Assembly: GCA_903885795.1 (NCBI GenBank)
Contig: CAISJV010000047.1
Coordinates: 1 to 64,000, forward strand
Length of the DNA stretch: 64,000 bases
Direction of reading: 5' to 3'
Origin: an uncultured delta proteobacterium
GTDB lineage: Bacteria; Desulfobacterota; Syntrophia; Syntrophales; UBA8958
A program made the translations under genes and the position numbers. The notes below the pieces were generated by a model. It was not told the DNA's origin, did not search any database, and worked only from the letters and a program-made list of their open reading frames with translations. Positions 1-9,410 of this stretch are shown here, in pieces (positions within the stretch are counted from its first letter, which is position 1; every line of letters begins with the position of its first letter).

Positions 1-696
1 GGAAATGCCGGCGGTCCCTTCTTTGGCGCCCGGGGTCTTGGCCAGCATCAGGTGGATAATGTTTTCCGCCAGGTCATGGTCTCCGGAGGTGATGAAGCAT
101 TTCGTACCTGTGAGCTTATACTTGCCGGGAGTGTCGGTGGGAAATGCCTTGCTTTGAACCGCGCCGACCTCGGAGCCTGCGCCCGGTTCGGTCAGGCCCA
201 TGGTACCGCACCATTCACCGGATATCATCTTGGGCATGAACAAGTCCTGTTGCTTTTGGGTGCCATATTCCTGGAGCACCGTGATAGCACCCTGGGTGAG
301 ACACCAGTACATGACGATCGACGGTGATGCAGCAGTCTGCATTTCCAGAATCGGAGCGTACCAAGTCAGCGGTATTTTGCCATCGCCGCGGAAACCAAAC
401 TGCTGTGCTATCGCCGCCTCCTGGACGGTTTTATAAACATTCTTGAACGAGTCGGGGGTGACAACCGCATGTTCATTACCACCCACAAACGTCGCGCCGG
501 GTTCATCGGCATCCTTGTTGGCCGGACACATCACGTCGCGGCAGACTTTGTTGTTAACATCGAGGAAATTATCGATATCGTCAATCCCGTAGTATTCTTT
601 GTAAGCGTCAAGGGTCAAGAGCTTACCCATGTCGAGCCATTCTTTAATCTGGAACGTAATGTCGCGCGTTTGATACAACCAAGTATAATGTGCCAT
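1..696 (-). CDS. acyl-CoA dehydrogenase, N-terminal part (cut by window edge)
   Basis: Flavin enzyme that introduces the alpha-beta double bond into acyl-CoA thioesters in beta-oxidation. The 232 visible residues contain the FAD-binding middle-domain signature MGLTEPGAGSEVGAVQ near residue 165 and a following TGTKCFITSGDHD segment. The protein begins with a long N-terminal stretch (MAHYTWLYQTRDITFQIKEW) typical of the roughly 600-residue acyl-CoA dehydrogenases with an extra N-terminal region, not of the 380-residue type. The start is fixed by an AGGAGGG ribosome site 6 to 8 bases upstream. The catalytic glutamate lies beyond the window. It is the last visible gene of the minus-strand operon running down from 5297. 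Seen: the motifs; inferred: substrate, which cannot be read from sequence. Confidence 0.9.
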   Translation of the reverse strand, partial: MAHYTWLYQTRDITFQIKEWLDMGKLLTLDAYKEYYGIDDIDNFLDVNNKVCRDVMCPANKDADEPGATFVGGNEHAVVTPDSFKNVYKTVQEAAIAQQFGFRGDGKIPLTWYAPILEMQTAASPSIVMYWCLTQGAITVLQEYGTQKQQDLFMPKMISGEWCGTMGLTEPGAGSEVGAVQSKAFPTDTPGKYKLTGTKCFITSGDHDLAENIIHLMLAKTPGAKEGTAGIS

Positions 697-840
697 TTAC
701 AATCCCTCCTAATATTTGTTTAACTGACGACTACGATGCCATCCAGCGGGGGTTGTCTCAATTAACTCAAGAATTTCCCCAGGGGGGGAAAGGACAACGC
801 CCTCTCTCATCGAGAAGAGAGCGTCATGCTCCTTCGCCTG

Positions 841-1623
841 TTAACAACCTTTGAAATTGGCCTTCCTTTTTTCCAGGAACGCCTTCATCCCTTCCTTCTG
901 ATCGTCGGTGCTAAAGCACTGGGCGCAGCATTCAACTTCCAGCTTGTTAGCGTTGTCCAGGGCCAGATCATAGCCATAAACGATGGAGTGTTTCGCCATC
1001 TTCAGGGCAAATCCGGGCAGCCCGGCCAATTTGGCCGCAAATTTCTTTGTTTCTGCCATTAACTGATCCGCCGGGAAAATCCTGTTGACGAGCCCGACTT
1101 CATAAGCCCGCTGGGCGTCAAGCTGACCGCCTCCCATGATGATTTCCTTGGCCCGTCCGACGCCGATGAGGCGCGGCAAGCGCTGCGTGCCACCCCATCC
1201 GGGAATCAGGCCGATGAGAATCTCGGGCTGCCCGAAACGGGCCTTGTCGGAAGCAAAGCGCATGTCACAGGCCATTGCGATCTCCGTCCCTCCGCCCAGG
1301 GCAAAACCGTTGACCGCCGCGATGGAAGGCTTGCTCATCGTCTCGATAAGGCGCAGGGTGGCATGACCCAATTCCATGAATTCCATGGCCTGCTGCGGCC
1401 GCATCTCCTGCATTTCGGATATATCCGCCCCGGCCACAAAAGCCTTATCTCCAGAGCCTGTGAGGATGATTGCCTTTATGGCCGCATCTGTCTGACAGCA
1501 CATGGCTGCATCATAGAGCTCCTTCATTGTCACGGAGTTCATCGCGTTTAGGGCCTTGGGCCGGTTAAAAGTGATTGTCGCTACACCGTCTTCCACATCA
1601 AATAAGAGATTCTGATATTCCAT
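841..1623 (-). CDS. enoyl-CoA hydratase (crotonase)
   Basis: Hydrates trans-2-enoyl-CoA to 3-hydroxyacyl-CoA. The 260-residue length is normal for short-chain crotonases. Visible motifs are the oxyanion-hole segment AFVAGADISEM, GGGTEIAMACDM with the first catalytic Glu, and FGQPEILIGLIPGWGGTQRL with the second catalytic Glu. I start at the ATG at 1623 (MEYQNLLFDVED), because the longer open frame to 1725 would overlap the upstream dehydrogenase gene and its extra residues do not look like crotonase. A G-rich site precedes this ATG. It lies 50 bp downstream of the 3-hydroxyacyl-CoA dehydrogenase gene, in the same operon and pathway. Confidence 0.93.
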   Translation of the reverse strand: MEYQNLLFDVEDGVATITFNRPKALNAMNSVTMKELYDAAMCCQTDAAIKAIILTGSGDKAFVAGADISEMQEMRPQQAMEFMELGHATLRLIETMSKPSIAAVNGFALGGGTEIAMACDMRFASDKARFGQPEILIGLIPGWGGTQRLPRLIGVGRAKEIIMGGGQLDAQRAYEVGLVNRIFPADQLMAETKKFAAKLAGLPGFALKMAKHSIVYGYDLALDNANKLEVECCAQCFSTDDQKEGMKAFLEKRKANFKGC

Positions 1624-1673
1624 CAATTCATACCCCCTTTTTTCTAAGGCATCCCGAAAGATGCTAATTCCCC

Positions 1674-2534
1674 CTATTTCTGACTGTAATCGTAAACCCC
1701 TCTGCCGACTTTCCTGCCAAGCCAACCAGCGTCAACATATTTCTTCAGCAACGGCGAGGGACGGTACTTGGAATCGCCGAAACCCTTGTGGAGAACATCC
1801 ATGATGGCCCAGCAGGTATCCAGACCGATAAGGTCGGCCAGGGCCAGGGGACCCATGGGGTGATTCATACCGAGGATCATGATGTCGTCAATGGCCTTGG
1901 GAGTGCCCACACCTTCCATCAGAGCGCAGAATGCCTCGTTGATCATGGGCATGAGAATGCGGTTGGAGATGAAGCCGGGAAAGTCGTTGCATTCCACAGG
2001 CACCTTGCCGAACTGCTTGGTGAGGCTCTCCGTCAGGTCGTAGGTCGCCTGGGAAGTCGCTAGTCCCCGGATGATCTCTACCAGTCTCATAACCGGGACG
2101 GGGTTCATGAAGTGCATACCAATGACCTTGTCCGCACGCTTGGTGGCGCCGGCAATGCGGGTGATGGGAATTGAGGAGGTATTGGTGGCCAGGATGACAT
2201 CGGGCTTGCAGAACTCGTCGAGTTTTCTGAAGATGCCGAGTTTCAAATCTTCTCTCTCCACCGCCGCCTCGACAACGAAATCGGCGTCCTTCATGTCTTC
2301 GAGATTCGTGCTTTTCTTGATCCGGCTGAGGATCTCCGTCTTCTTATCCGCCGTGATCTTTTCTTTGGCCACCAGCCGGTCGAGGTTCTTCGCGATGGTG
2401 TCGTAGCCTCTATCCACAAACTGATCTGAAATGTCGTTCATGATGACATTCAATCCACCGGGATAGGCCGCCACTTGGGCGATGCCGTTTCCCATCTGTC
2501 CGGCGCCAATGACGCCAAAGGTCTTAACTGCCAT
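1674..2534 (-). CDS. 3-hydroxybutyryl-CoA / 3-hydroxyacyl-CoA dehydrogenase
   Basis: NAD-dependent oxidation of 3-hydroxyacyl-CoA to 3-ketoacyl-CoA (or the reverse). The N-terminus has the Rossmann motif [15 protein letters not shown] (residues 6-20). The catalytic region [13 protein letters not shown] and [11 protein letters not shown] follows near residues 115-145, and the C-terminal dimerisation half contains [19 protein letters not shown] and [18 protein letters not shown]. Length of 286 aa matches the single-domain FadB2/Hbd type. The ATG at 2534 has GGAGGG 8 bases upstream, so I prefer it to the TTG two codons earlier. It sits between a thiolase and the crotonase, as expected for a butyryl-CoA/crotonyl-CoA operon. 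Confidence 0.95.
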   Translation of the reverse strand: MAVKTFGVIGAGQMGNGIAQVAAYPGGLNVIMNDISDQFVDRGYDTIAKNLDRLVAKEKITADKKTEILSRIKKSTNLEDMKDADFVVEAAVEREDLKLGIFRKLDEFCKPDVILATNTSSIPITRIAGATKRADKVIGMHFMNPVPVMRLVEIIRGLATSQATYDLTESLTKQFGKVPVECNDFPGFISNRILMPMINEAFCALMEGVGTPKAIDDIMILGMNHPMGPLALADLIGLDTCWAIMDVLHKGFGDSKYRPSPLLKKYVDAGWLGRKVGRGVYDYSQK

Positions 2535-2568
2535 GTTCAACCCTCCTTATGAGATTAAAGTTCATGAA

Positions 2569-2594
2569 GGGGCGGCCCGGTCAGGGGCCGCCCC
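2569..2594. repeat. intercistronic GC hairpin
   Basis: GGGGCGGCCC and GGGCCGCCCC form a perfect 10-bp stem around a 6-base loop, between the thiolase stop at 2611 and the dehydrogenase start at 2534. There is no T-run on either strand, so it is not a standard intrinsic terminator. It could stabilise the upstream message or tune polarity inside the operon. Confidence 0.6.
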
Positions 2595-2610
2595 GATCAC
2601 ACCAATTTAA

Positions 2611-3900
2611 TTATACAGCCTCGAGGATAATGGACATCCCCTGACCGCCACCGATACACAGGGAGGCCAGACCCAGATTCACACCCTTCTTCTTCATCTG
2701 CATGGCCAGGGTGTATGTGATCCTGGCGCCGGTGTTGCCAATGGGGTGACCAATGGAGATACCACTGCCATTGAGATTACACTTGTCGAGATCGACACCG
2801 AGTTCCTTGATGCAGCCCAGAGCCTGAACCGCAAAGGCCTCGTTAAGCTCGATGAGCCCGATGTCCTTCATCGTGACGCCGAGTTGCTTAAACAGTTTCC
2901 GAGTTGCCGGAATAGGACCGAGGCCCATGTATGCCGGATCGAGACCGCCGGTAGCATAACCCTTGATCTTCGCCAGAGGCTTCAGACCCAGTTCTTTGGC
3001 CTTTTCGGCACTCATGATAACCACTGCCGTGGCGCCATCATTGATGCCAGATGCGTTTCCGGCCGTAACGGTGCCGTCTTTCTTGAAGACCGGCGAGAGT
3101 TTCGCCATCTTTTCGAGGGTCGTATCCATGGGCCGCTCATCCACGGCAAAGACCTTGGGATCGCCTTTGCGCTGAGGAATGACGACGGGTACGATCTCGT
3201 CGGCGACAGCGCCACTAGCGATAGCTGCTCTTGCCCTTCTGTGGCTCTCATAGGCTATCTGATCCTGCTCGGCCCTGGAGATTCCGTACTTTGCGGCGAT
3301 GGCTTCTGCCGTGTTACCCATGTGGTAGCCGTTGAAGATTTCCCAGAGGCCGTCATGGACCAGGAGGTCTGTTACCTTACCGTAGGGCATACTCATCCGG
3401 TAACCCCAACGGGCATCGGCCATAGCGTAAGGTACGTTGCTCATGTTTTCCATACCGCCGGCGACGATAATATCCGCATCGCCTGCCTTGATGGCCTGGG
3501 CGGCCAGGGCGATCGCCTTCATTCCCGATGCACATACCTTCTGAACCGTGAAAACGTTCGTCTCCTCGGGAAGACCGGCAAAAATGGCCGACTGCCGGGG
3601 GGGATTCTGGCCAACGCCGGCATTCAGGACGTTACCCATGATGACCTCGTCAAAATACACGGGGGTCAGGGAACTGTCATAGGCATAGTATTTCTTCTGG
3701 ACATCGGTCATATCGAAATCGCCGAAGATGGTCGGCCGGGCAGCCTTGATGGCGTCCGTAATGGCCGGGCGGAGGCCTGCCCTGATGATGGCTTCCTTAA
3801 TAACCAGTCTGCCTAACTCTACAACCGAGACGCCCTTCAGGGACCCGCCGAATTCACCGACTGCAGTCCGGGCGCCGCTTACAATAACAGCTTCTCTCAT
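2611..3900 (-). CDS. acetyl-CoA acetyltransferase (thiolase)
   Basis: Thiolytic cleavage of 3-ketoacyl-CoA, or condensation of two acetyl-CoA. The nucleophile lies in [15 protein letters not shown], the catalytic His in [17 protein letters not shown], and the second Cys in [10 protein letters not shown]. At 429 aa it is about 35 residues longer than the usual thiolase, because of an insertion (about residues 40-70) between the first strand region and the [10 protein letters not shown] segment. The ATG at 3900 ([17 protein letters not shown]) is preceded by AGGAGAAG. The longer frame to 3996 runs into the upstream gene and adds non-thiolase residues. It is 35 bp downstream of a second thiolase. 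Confidence 0.93.
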   Translation of the reverse strand: MREAVIVSGARTAVGEFGGSLKGVSVVELGRLVIKEAIIRAGLRPAITDAIKAARPTIFGDFDMTDVQKKYYAYDSSLTPVYFDEVIMGNVLNAGVGQNPPRQSAIFAGLPEETNVFTVQKVCASGMKAIALAAQAIKAGDADIIVAGGMENMSNVPYAMADARWGYRMSMPYGKVTDLLVHDGLWEIFNGYHMGNTAEAIAAKYGISRAEQDQIAYESHRRARAAIASGAVADEIVPVVIPQRKGDPKVFAVDERPMDTTLEKMAKLSPVFKKDGTVTAGNASGINDGATAVVIMSAEKAKELGLKPLAKIKGYATGGLDPAYMGLGPIPATRKLFKQLGVTMKDIGLIELNEAFAVQALGCIKELGVDLDKCNLNGSGISIGHPIGNTGARITYTLAMQMKKKGVNLGLASLCIGGGQGMSIILEAV

Positions 3901-3935
3901 ACAACTACTTCTCCTTTCAAAAAAAATATTCAGGT

Positions 3936-5297
3936 TTATTTGTCCACTTTGATCAGCATAGCGTCGCCCTGGGCGTGGCCGGAACAGATACCGCACACGC
4001 CGATGCCGCCGCCTCGCCGTCGTAGTTCATAAGCCAGGGTCATAAGTATCCGTGCCCCCGTGGCGCCGATGGGATGTCCGTAGGCAATAGCGCTACCGTT
4101 GGGATTCACCTTTTTGTACATCTCTTCTTTGCTCATTCCCAGGATGGATCGGGCGCTGACAATGGCCACGGCCGCAAAGGCCTCGTTGATTTCTATTACG
4201 TCCAACTGATCGACGGTCATATCATTCTGATCGAGAATCTTCTTGATGGAAAGCCCGGGCACCGTGGCGATATCCTTGGTCGGCTGGGAAACCTCGGCGT
4301 AATCAAGGATAGTGAAGAGGGGTTTCATTCCCAGCTTGTCGGCCATCTCCTTGCTCATAAGCATGCAAACGTCGCCGCCGTCATTGACGCCGGGGGCGTT
4401 GCCCGCCGTAACGCTGCCAAGCTCCCCAGTCACGGTGCTCTTGTGATTGAAGACGGGGGGGAGCTTCGCCAGACCTTCGATTGTCGTCGCCGGCCTTGGT
4501 CCTTCATCCTTATCAAAAATAATGACTTCTTTCCCTTTCTTGATCTCCACGGGGAAAATCTCGTCGTCCAGTTTTCCATCCTTCATCGCCTTCACGGCGC
4601 TGAGCTGGGATTTGAGAGCCCACTCGTCCTGGTCCTGCCGGGTGAAGCCAAACTCGTCGGACGTCTCAGAGCCGTGGATGGCCATGTGGCGGTTGTAGAA
4701 GGCGTCCCAAAGTCCGTCCAAAACCATCGCATCCACGAGCTTGCCGTTCGGCAATCCCATACGGGAACCCCACCGCATGTCGGGAAGGACATAAGGACAG
4801 TTGGTCATGCTCTCCTGGCCGCCGGCGATGACGATTTCGGCCCTGCCGGTCTGAATCATCTGGACTGCGAGATCAACGGTCTTGATACCGGATGAGCATA
4901 CCTTGTTTACGGTAATGGAGGGAACGCTTTCCGGCACGCCCGCCAGCAAAGTCGCCTGACGGCTCGGCACCTGTCCGCATCCCGCCGGAACAACCTGACC
5001 CATAATGATATAATCTACATCCTCACCCTTAACCTTGCCATTCGTTCTCCGGAGACATTCCTTGATGGCCAGAGCTCCAAGTTGGGGAGCATCAAAACCC
5101 TTCAGCGCCCCACCGAAGACTCCATAGGGGGTCCGACAGGCTTCGACGCAGACCACTTCGCGAAGACCTTTGGAATTGTTTTTGATTTTTCTGCCCATCC
5201 CTGAATAATCCGGTTTCCGCTCGCCGAATTTGGCAATCTTCGCGTCCTTGTAATATTCCTTCCTTGTTTTATCCAACTTCTGTGGTACCTTTTCCAT
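3936..5297 (-). CDS. thiolase (acetyl-CoA C-acyltransferase family) with N-terminal extension
   Basis: First gene of the minus-strand beta-oxidation operon. The nucleophilic Cys is in TVNKVCSSGIKTVDLA and the His in GSAIAYGHPIGATGARIL. The usual C-terminal C-x-G-G-G-x-G is replaced by CGICSGHAQGD: the Cys aligns but two of the three glycines do not. About 45 charged residues (MEKVPQKLDKTRKEYYKDAK...) precede the normal thiolase start. They are probably translated, because the ATG at 5297 has a repeated AGGAGG purine tract directly upstream. The pairing of two different thiolases suggests different chain-length preference or a split between synthesis and cleavage; that is inference. Confidence 0.9.
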   Translation of the reverse strand: MEKVPQKLDKTRKEYYKDAKIAKFGERKPDYSGMGRKIKNNSKGLREVVCVEACRTPYGVFGGALKGFDAPQLGALAIKECLRRTNGKVKGEDVDYIIMGQVVPAGCGQVPSRQATLLAGVPESVPSITVNKVCSSGIKTVDLAVQMIQTGRAEIVIAGGQESMTNCPYVLPDMRWGSRMGLPNGKLVDAMVLDGLWDAFYNRHMAIHGSETSDEFGFTRQDQDEWALKSQLSAVKAMKDGKLDDEIFPVEIKKGKEVIIFDKDEGPRPATTIEGLAKLPPVFNHKSTVTGELGSVTAGNAPGVNDGGDVCMLMSKEMADKLGMKPLFTILDYAEVSQPTKDIATVPGLSIKKILDQNDMTVDQLDVIEINEAFAAVAIVSARSILGMSKEEMYKKVNPNGSAIAYGHPIGATGARILMTLAYELRRRGGGIGVCGICSGHAQGDAMLIKVDK

Positions 5298-5831
5298 CTC
5301 CTCCTCCTCCTTTTCTCCTCTTCACCGGCTCCGGTCGGATATTTCCTGGAAATCCCGTTCCTCGCCAGTGTGTATTGTTATGTTATTAAATCATCACGCC
5401 GGGGCAAAGTTCCCCCCTTTCAATGCCGACTGAAAAAGGCCATCCTTCCAGGCATATAAATGCTAATAAATAATATTTGGGTAAATGTTTTTACTACGTA
5501 AGAATGGAGGCAGCCTGAGGTGGTTCCGACGCCTCTTTGCCTGCCTGTCCTTGCGGAAGTATGTCGCATCACGGCCGGGTCATCTCCTTCGACATCAGGG
5601 ATTTCAAGCACAATGACTCTTTACTCGAGATACTCGCTTACAAATTATGTGTTTCAGTGGGTAATAGAGGCGGGGACTTTCAAGATTCAGCAAAAGTCTT
5701 CATCCGCACAGCCACGGCACCTATATACCTTTCAAGTTTGGTTGTCAAGACGAATCCCAATGTTTTTATGATGCTTTAATGACTTTCAGTCAGGCCCTTT
5801 TCAGTTCTCCCTGGCAGCCAAGGATGCCAAG
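5298..5831. other. non-coding region between divergent units
   Basis: This is the divergent gap between the thiolase operon (minus) and the RdgC-like gene (plus). It contains the long purine-rich leader of the thiolase gene and an AT-rich stretch around 5455-5505 that could hold the operon promoter, but I could not fix a convincing -35/-10 pair. Short open frames here (for example 5537-5779 plus and 5420-5611 minus) have no ribosome site and no recognisable content. Confidence 0.5.
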
Positions 5832-5860
5832 TTGCAATTGTCTCCCAGGTTGTATATAAG
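5832..5860 (+). promoter_or_regulatory. candidate sigma-70 promoter for the RdgC-like gene
   Basis: TTGCAA (5832-5837) and TATAAG (5855-5860) are separated by 17 bp. The start codon is about 45 bases downstream of the -10. Sequence match only. Confidence 0.45.
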
Positions 5861-5905
5861 GCGAAACCACCTCACCAAAACAACCTGAAGGGAAGGATAA
5901 AACTA

Positions 5906-6982
5906 ATGGGTCTAAAAAAAGGAGCTTTCTCATTCTCAAGATTTGGCGTTTCCAATCCGTTGCCAGGCGATTTTGCCAATCTTTTTGATGAAAAGATCAA
6001 GTCATTCGCTTTTCGAGATTTCTTTCCCGAAAATGAAGAGAAGTCCCTGGGCTGGACAGGATTGCAGGAAATTCTCGATAGGTCATTCGCATACGCTACC
6101 CATACTCTGGGAGACTACCGGGTTTTTTCCCTGCGCATCGACCGCAAGACCATCTCGTCGGCACTCCTGCGTTTGCGGTTTTTAGAGGCGGAACGAGGCA
6201 TGCTGGCAGAACGGGAAGCGAAAAAACTCTACAAGGAGGAGAAAGAAGCCCTTCGCGAGGCGATCCGCCAGGATCTCATGAAACAGGCGGCTCCCGTCCC
6301 CTCGATGCTGGATGTCTGCTGGTCTCTGACAAAAGGAATGGTTTATTTTTCCTCCCATGCAGAGAAGATCCTTCAGGATTTCCAGGACGTCTTCCGGGAG
6401 AGCTTTGAAATGGAGCTTGCGCTTCATGTCCCCTGGCTGGATAACATGGCGCAAGGCGAAGACAACGCAGCGGAGTTCCTTTCCCGGCAGCCGGGCCGTG
6501 AGTTCCTCACCTGGTTGTGGTTCAAGTGTGAGGAACGTGATGGAAGAATCGCACTGGAAGGTCAGGAGGAAATCGGTCTGGCCTTTGTACGCCGTCTAAT
6601 CCTCGAATCTGGAGAGGGAGATTACGCCGAATCCGTCGTCTGCCAGGGGCAGCACGCGTCTCTTTTAGAGGGCAAAGAGGCCCTCCGGCAGGGGAAAAAG
6701 ATCCGCGAAGCCCGCCTGTTCCTGGAAATCGATTCAATGGAGTGGGAGTTCACCTTCAAGGGGGATCTGTTCCAGTTCCAGTCCATGAAACTGCCGGCCC
6801 CGTCAGATGAATTTGACGAAAACAGCGCCTTGGAAGAAGAGGGACGTCTCCTGGAGCGAATCTTCCTTTTAGAAAAGGTGATCGAGACGATGGATAAGCT
6901 TTTTGCCTTCTTCATGAGACTTAGGTTATCGGCGGGATGGCCCGCCGAAGTCGCCCGCATGGAGATATGGATGAACAGGTGA
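5906..6982 (+). CDS. RdgC-like (recombination-associated) protein
   Basis: RdgC proteins bind double-stranded DNA as a ring and modulate RecA. The call rests on order and spacing of features seen in Escherichia coli RdgC: an early beta-rich part with a G-W segment (residues 45-55), then a DRKTISSALLRLRFLEAE stretch followed by a charged helical run (residues 85-120), then the segment SLTKGMVYFSSHAEKILQDFQ near residue 145 that parallels the RdgC dimer region. The protein is 358 aa, longer than the roughly 300 aa of enterobacterial RdgC, and identity is low, so this is a distant member. The ATG at 5906 has GAAGGA about 10 bases upstream. Downstream neighbours are unrelated acyl-CoA genes. Confidence 0.65.
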   Translation: MGLKKGAFSFSRFGVSNPLPGDFANLFDEKIKSFAFRDFFPENEEKSLGWTGLQEILDRSFAYATHTLGDYRVFSLRIDRKTISSALLRLRFLEAERGMLAEREAKKLYKEEKEALREAIRQDLMKQAAPVPSMLDVCWSLTKGMVYFSSHAEKILQDFQDVFRESFEMELALHVPWLDNMAQGEDNAAEFLSRQPGREFLTWLWFKCEERDGRIALEGQEEIGLAFVRRLILESGEGDYAESVVCQGQHASLLEGKEALRQGKKIREARLFLEIDSMEWEFTFKGDLFQFQSMKLPAPSDEFDENSALEEEGRLLERIFLLEKVIETMDKLFAFFMRLRLSAGWPAEVARMEIWMNR

Positions 6983-7091
6983 AAAGAAGGCGACAGGCAA
7001 CGGGAGATAAGGAAACCAAAAGCGGCAGGAAAGACTACTGGATTGGATTATGAGTTGACAGAAAGGGAATCGTTTATTATACGCATGATCA

Positions 7092-8675
7092 ATGAAGCGT
7101 ATCGCTACACCGGTCATCGTCGGAGCTGCTCAATATACCCAAGCCAGGAACGCCCTGCCCGCCCTCGATCCCCTCAGTATGATGGCAACAGCGAGCCGCC
7201 TGGCCATTGAAGATACCGGCGTTGGACGGCAGATGATACGGGGTATCGATGCCGTCTGTGTTGTCAATCTTTTTACCTGGATTTATAGGAACGCCCCTCA
7301 AAGCCTCTGCGAAAAATTGGGGATACAGGCAACCTTCCTACACTACGGACCCATCGGCGGCAACACCCCCCAGATGCTGGTTAACCACTATTGCCGTGCT
7401 ATAGCCAATGGCGAATGCAAGGCAGTTCTGATCACGGGGGCCGAGGCGGTCTATGGCCTGAACCGCGCCCTGCGGGGAAAGGTCCCTTTCGACTGGCCGG
7501 AGCAGGAATCCCAACCTTTTCTGGAAGACCATCCCACCGCCGTCAACTTCGATGTCCTGCTGCGGGCCGGAGACGGTCTGGAAAGTAAGACCCTGAAAGG
7601 ATATCGCTATCCACTGAGTAATGTGGAAGAGGCATACGATCTCTATCTTCCCCACTTCATGTATCCTTTTTTTGAGACGGCCCTGCGGGCTGCTGCGCAA
7701 GAAAGTGTTGAGGAGCACCGGATACGGCTCGGCATACTTTGTCATGATCTTTGCGCTGTCGCCGCCGGAAATCCCCACGCCTGGAGCCGTTCTCTTCTCT
7801 CCGGTGAAGACATTACCCGGCCCGGAAAACAGAACCGCATGATCGTTTATCCCTACACAAAGTTTATGATGGCCAACATCAACGTTGATCAGGCAGCCGG
7901 CGTCATCCTGACTAGTGAAGAAATGGCCGCGACTATGGGCATCAACCGTTCCCGCTGGGTTTACCCGCTGGGGGGCGCGGATTTCCGTAATGTCTGGCAT
8001 GTAAGCCAACGTCCTTCTCTGATCGATTCCCCGGCCCTGACTGAAGCGGCGCGTCTATCTCTGGAACAAGCGGATCTTTCCATAGACAACATTGGCGCCT
8101 TCGACATCTACAGTTGCTTTCCCTCTGCCGTGGAGATCGCCCGGCAATCCCTGGGGCTGGCGGCAGATGATCCCCGATGCTTTTCCGTAACCGGCGGTCT
8201 TCCTTACTTCGGCGGACCGGGAAACAATTATTCACTCCACGCCATCGCCGCCGTGACCGACAAGATTCGCAGCAACCCCGAATTGAACACTATGATAACA
8301 GCCAACGGCTGGTATAACTCCAAACAATCCGTGGGCATCTATGGGGCGACGCCGCCTGGTAATCGCTGGGAATCTCGCGACGACAGCTCCGTGCAAAGGG
8401 AAATAGAGAGGCAAGAACTGCCATTGCCGGTAGAGAAGGCCGGCGGACCTCTCACCATTGAGGCATATATGATCCGGCATGACGCTGCCGGCGCCCCGGA
8501 ACGGGGAACAGTGATCGGTCGTCTTGCCGACGGCCGCCGCGCCCTGGCCGACATTGACGCTTCCCCAAAAGATCTGGACCGTATGGAAAACACGGAACTG
8601 GTGGGCAAAACCGGGATCGCAAGCTATTTTCCTGAGCGGGGGAAAAATATGATAACCGTGACCGCCATCGTTTGA
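7092..8675 (+). CDS. thiolase-like protein, TLP1/SCP2-thiolase type, probably not a thiolase
   Basis: The N-terminus RIATPVIVGAAQYTQ and the segment TGGLPYFGGPGNNYSLHA (about residue 362) place it in the SCP2-thiolase superfamily. The position of the nucleophilic Cys reads GPIGGNTPQMLVN, with no Cys, so normal thiolase chemistry is unlikely. The last 75 or so residues (IEAYMIRHDAAGAPERGTVI...) look like the extra C-terminal beta domain of thiolase-like protein type 1, a family known from mycobacteria whose reaction is not settled. At 527 aa it has the full expected length. Ribosome site is weak. It may bind acyl-CoA or take part in a hydratase or aldol complex; that is inference. Confidence 0.8.
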   Translation: MKRIATPVIVGAAQYTQARNALPALDPLSMMATASRLAIEDTGVGRQMIRGIDAVCVVNLFTWIYRNAPQSLCEKLGIQATFLHYGPIGGNTPQMLVNHYCRAIANGECKAVLITGAEAVYGLNRALRGKVPFDWPEQESQPFLEDHPTAVNFDVLLRAGDGLESKTLKGYRYPLSNVEEAYDLYLPHFMYPFFETALRAAAQESVEEHRIRLGILCHDLCAVAAGNPHAWSRSLLSGEDITRPGKQNRMIVYPYTKFMMANINVDQAAGVILTSEEMAATMGINRSRWVYPLGGADFRNVWHVSQRPSLIDSPALTEAARLSLEQADLSIDNIGAFDIYSCFPSAVEIARQSLGLAADDPRCFSVTGGLPYFGGPGNNYSLHAIAAVTDKIRSNPELNTMITANGWYNSKQSVGIYGATPPGNRWESRDDSSVQREIERQELPLPVEKAGGPLTIEAYMIRHDAAGAPERGTVIGRLADGRRALADIDASPKDLDRMENTELVGKTGIASYFPERGKNMITVTAIV

Positions 8676-8757
8676 CATGTTCGAGCATTTGTGAGACGTG
8701 TCAAGAAAGTCGCATATGACCTTAAGGCTCTGCCAAATTCAATGAAGGTAACAATGC

Positions 8758-9129
8758 ATGCTCTCTGAAGAAGAAATCCAGGAAAGGGCAAAATACTGTT
8801 ATCTTGTTTTTTTCCAGTTGAGCTGCCTGCGCAGCCTCGAGCTGGCCAATCCCGCCCATTACCTGAAGGTCCTTGAAAAATCATCCCTCCACCTGATCGA
8901 TGACGAATTCATCCTGCTGACAATGGAGGATGAATTCCGCATGGGAAGCACTGACTGTGGTCTTGACTATCTTATCACACTCTTCGAAGGATTTTCCCAT
9001 GCCTACTGCGAAGTTATCGAAAAACAACTCACAAGCATCCGTGACCAAATACCCGACGATTTTCTTAAAAAGCTGGCGGCAGAGATGGACCACGAGGAAA
9101 CAGAAGATGGAATACCGGGGCCTGAATAA
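8758..9129 (+). CDS. hypothetical protein, 123 aa
   Basis: Not recognised. The start at 8758 has GAAGG 9 to 10 bases upstream. The product is acidic and mostly helical by composition, with three Cys (residues 14, 23 and 67) plus one further Cys in FSHAYCEVIEKQL, no signal peptide and no membrane segment. It follows the thiolase-like gene by 82 bp and could be co-transcribed with it. Codon use looks like that of the neighbours, which supports it being a real gene. Confidence 0.6.
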   Translation: MLSEEEIQERAKYCYLVFFQLSCLRSLELANPAHYLKVLEKSSLHLIDDEFILLTMEDEFRMGSTDCGLDYLITLFEGFSHAYCEVIEKQLTSIRDQIPDDFLKKLAAEMDHEETEDGIPGPE

Positions 9130-9177
9130 AACTGGATTCTGGCCCCCGAGCAGTTGAAATATTTTATTTATTTCTTC

Positions 9178-9206
9178 TTGACACGTTAGGTAGGATTAAA
9201 TATAGG
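9178..9206 (+). promoter_or_regulatory. sigma-70-type promoter for the CoA-transferase pair
   Basis: TTGACA (9178-9183), a 17-bp spacer and TATAGG (9201-9206) lie about 205 bp before the CoA-transferase start, leaving a long AT-rich untranslated leader. The leader contains CAGAAGGGTTTT twice (near 9302 and 9343), whose role is unknown. Confidence 0.7.
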
Positions 9207-9410
9207 TTAAGTCGTTTTTGTGTTACCAGATAGTCTAACCATCTTCCGTATGTCTTTAATTATACATATTTTTTAGCGTCACCAGAAAACTAAGATCGTC
9301 CCAGAAGGGTTTTATGAAATTCTTTGTGAGAGGAGGTGGAACAGAAGGGTTTTTTTTATCTCATTATTATTTTTTTGTAAGGGGTTAATTAATAACAAAA
9401 GGAGGTAGTT

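Noticed and set aside
802-821. Hairpin CTCTCT/AGAGAG after the crotonase gene as a terminator
   Set aside because: The stem is short (6 bp), the loop is 8 bases and no T-run follows on the minus strand.
2746-3816. 356-residue plus-strand open frame opposite a thiolase gene
   Set aside because: It is the antisense shadow of the thiolase; composition is unlike a protein and there is no ribosome site.
5420-5779. Short open frames in the divergent gap before the RdgC-like gene
   Set aside because: No ribosome sites, conflicting frames on both strands and no protein-like motifs.
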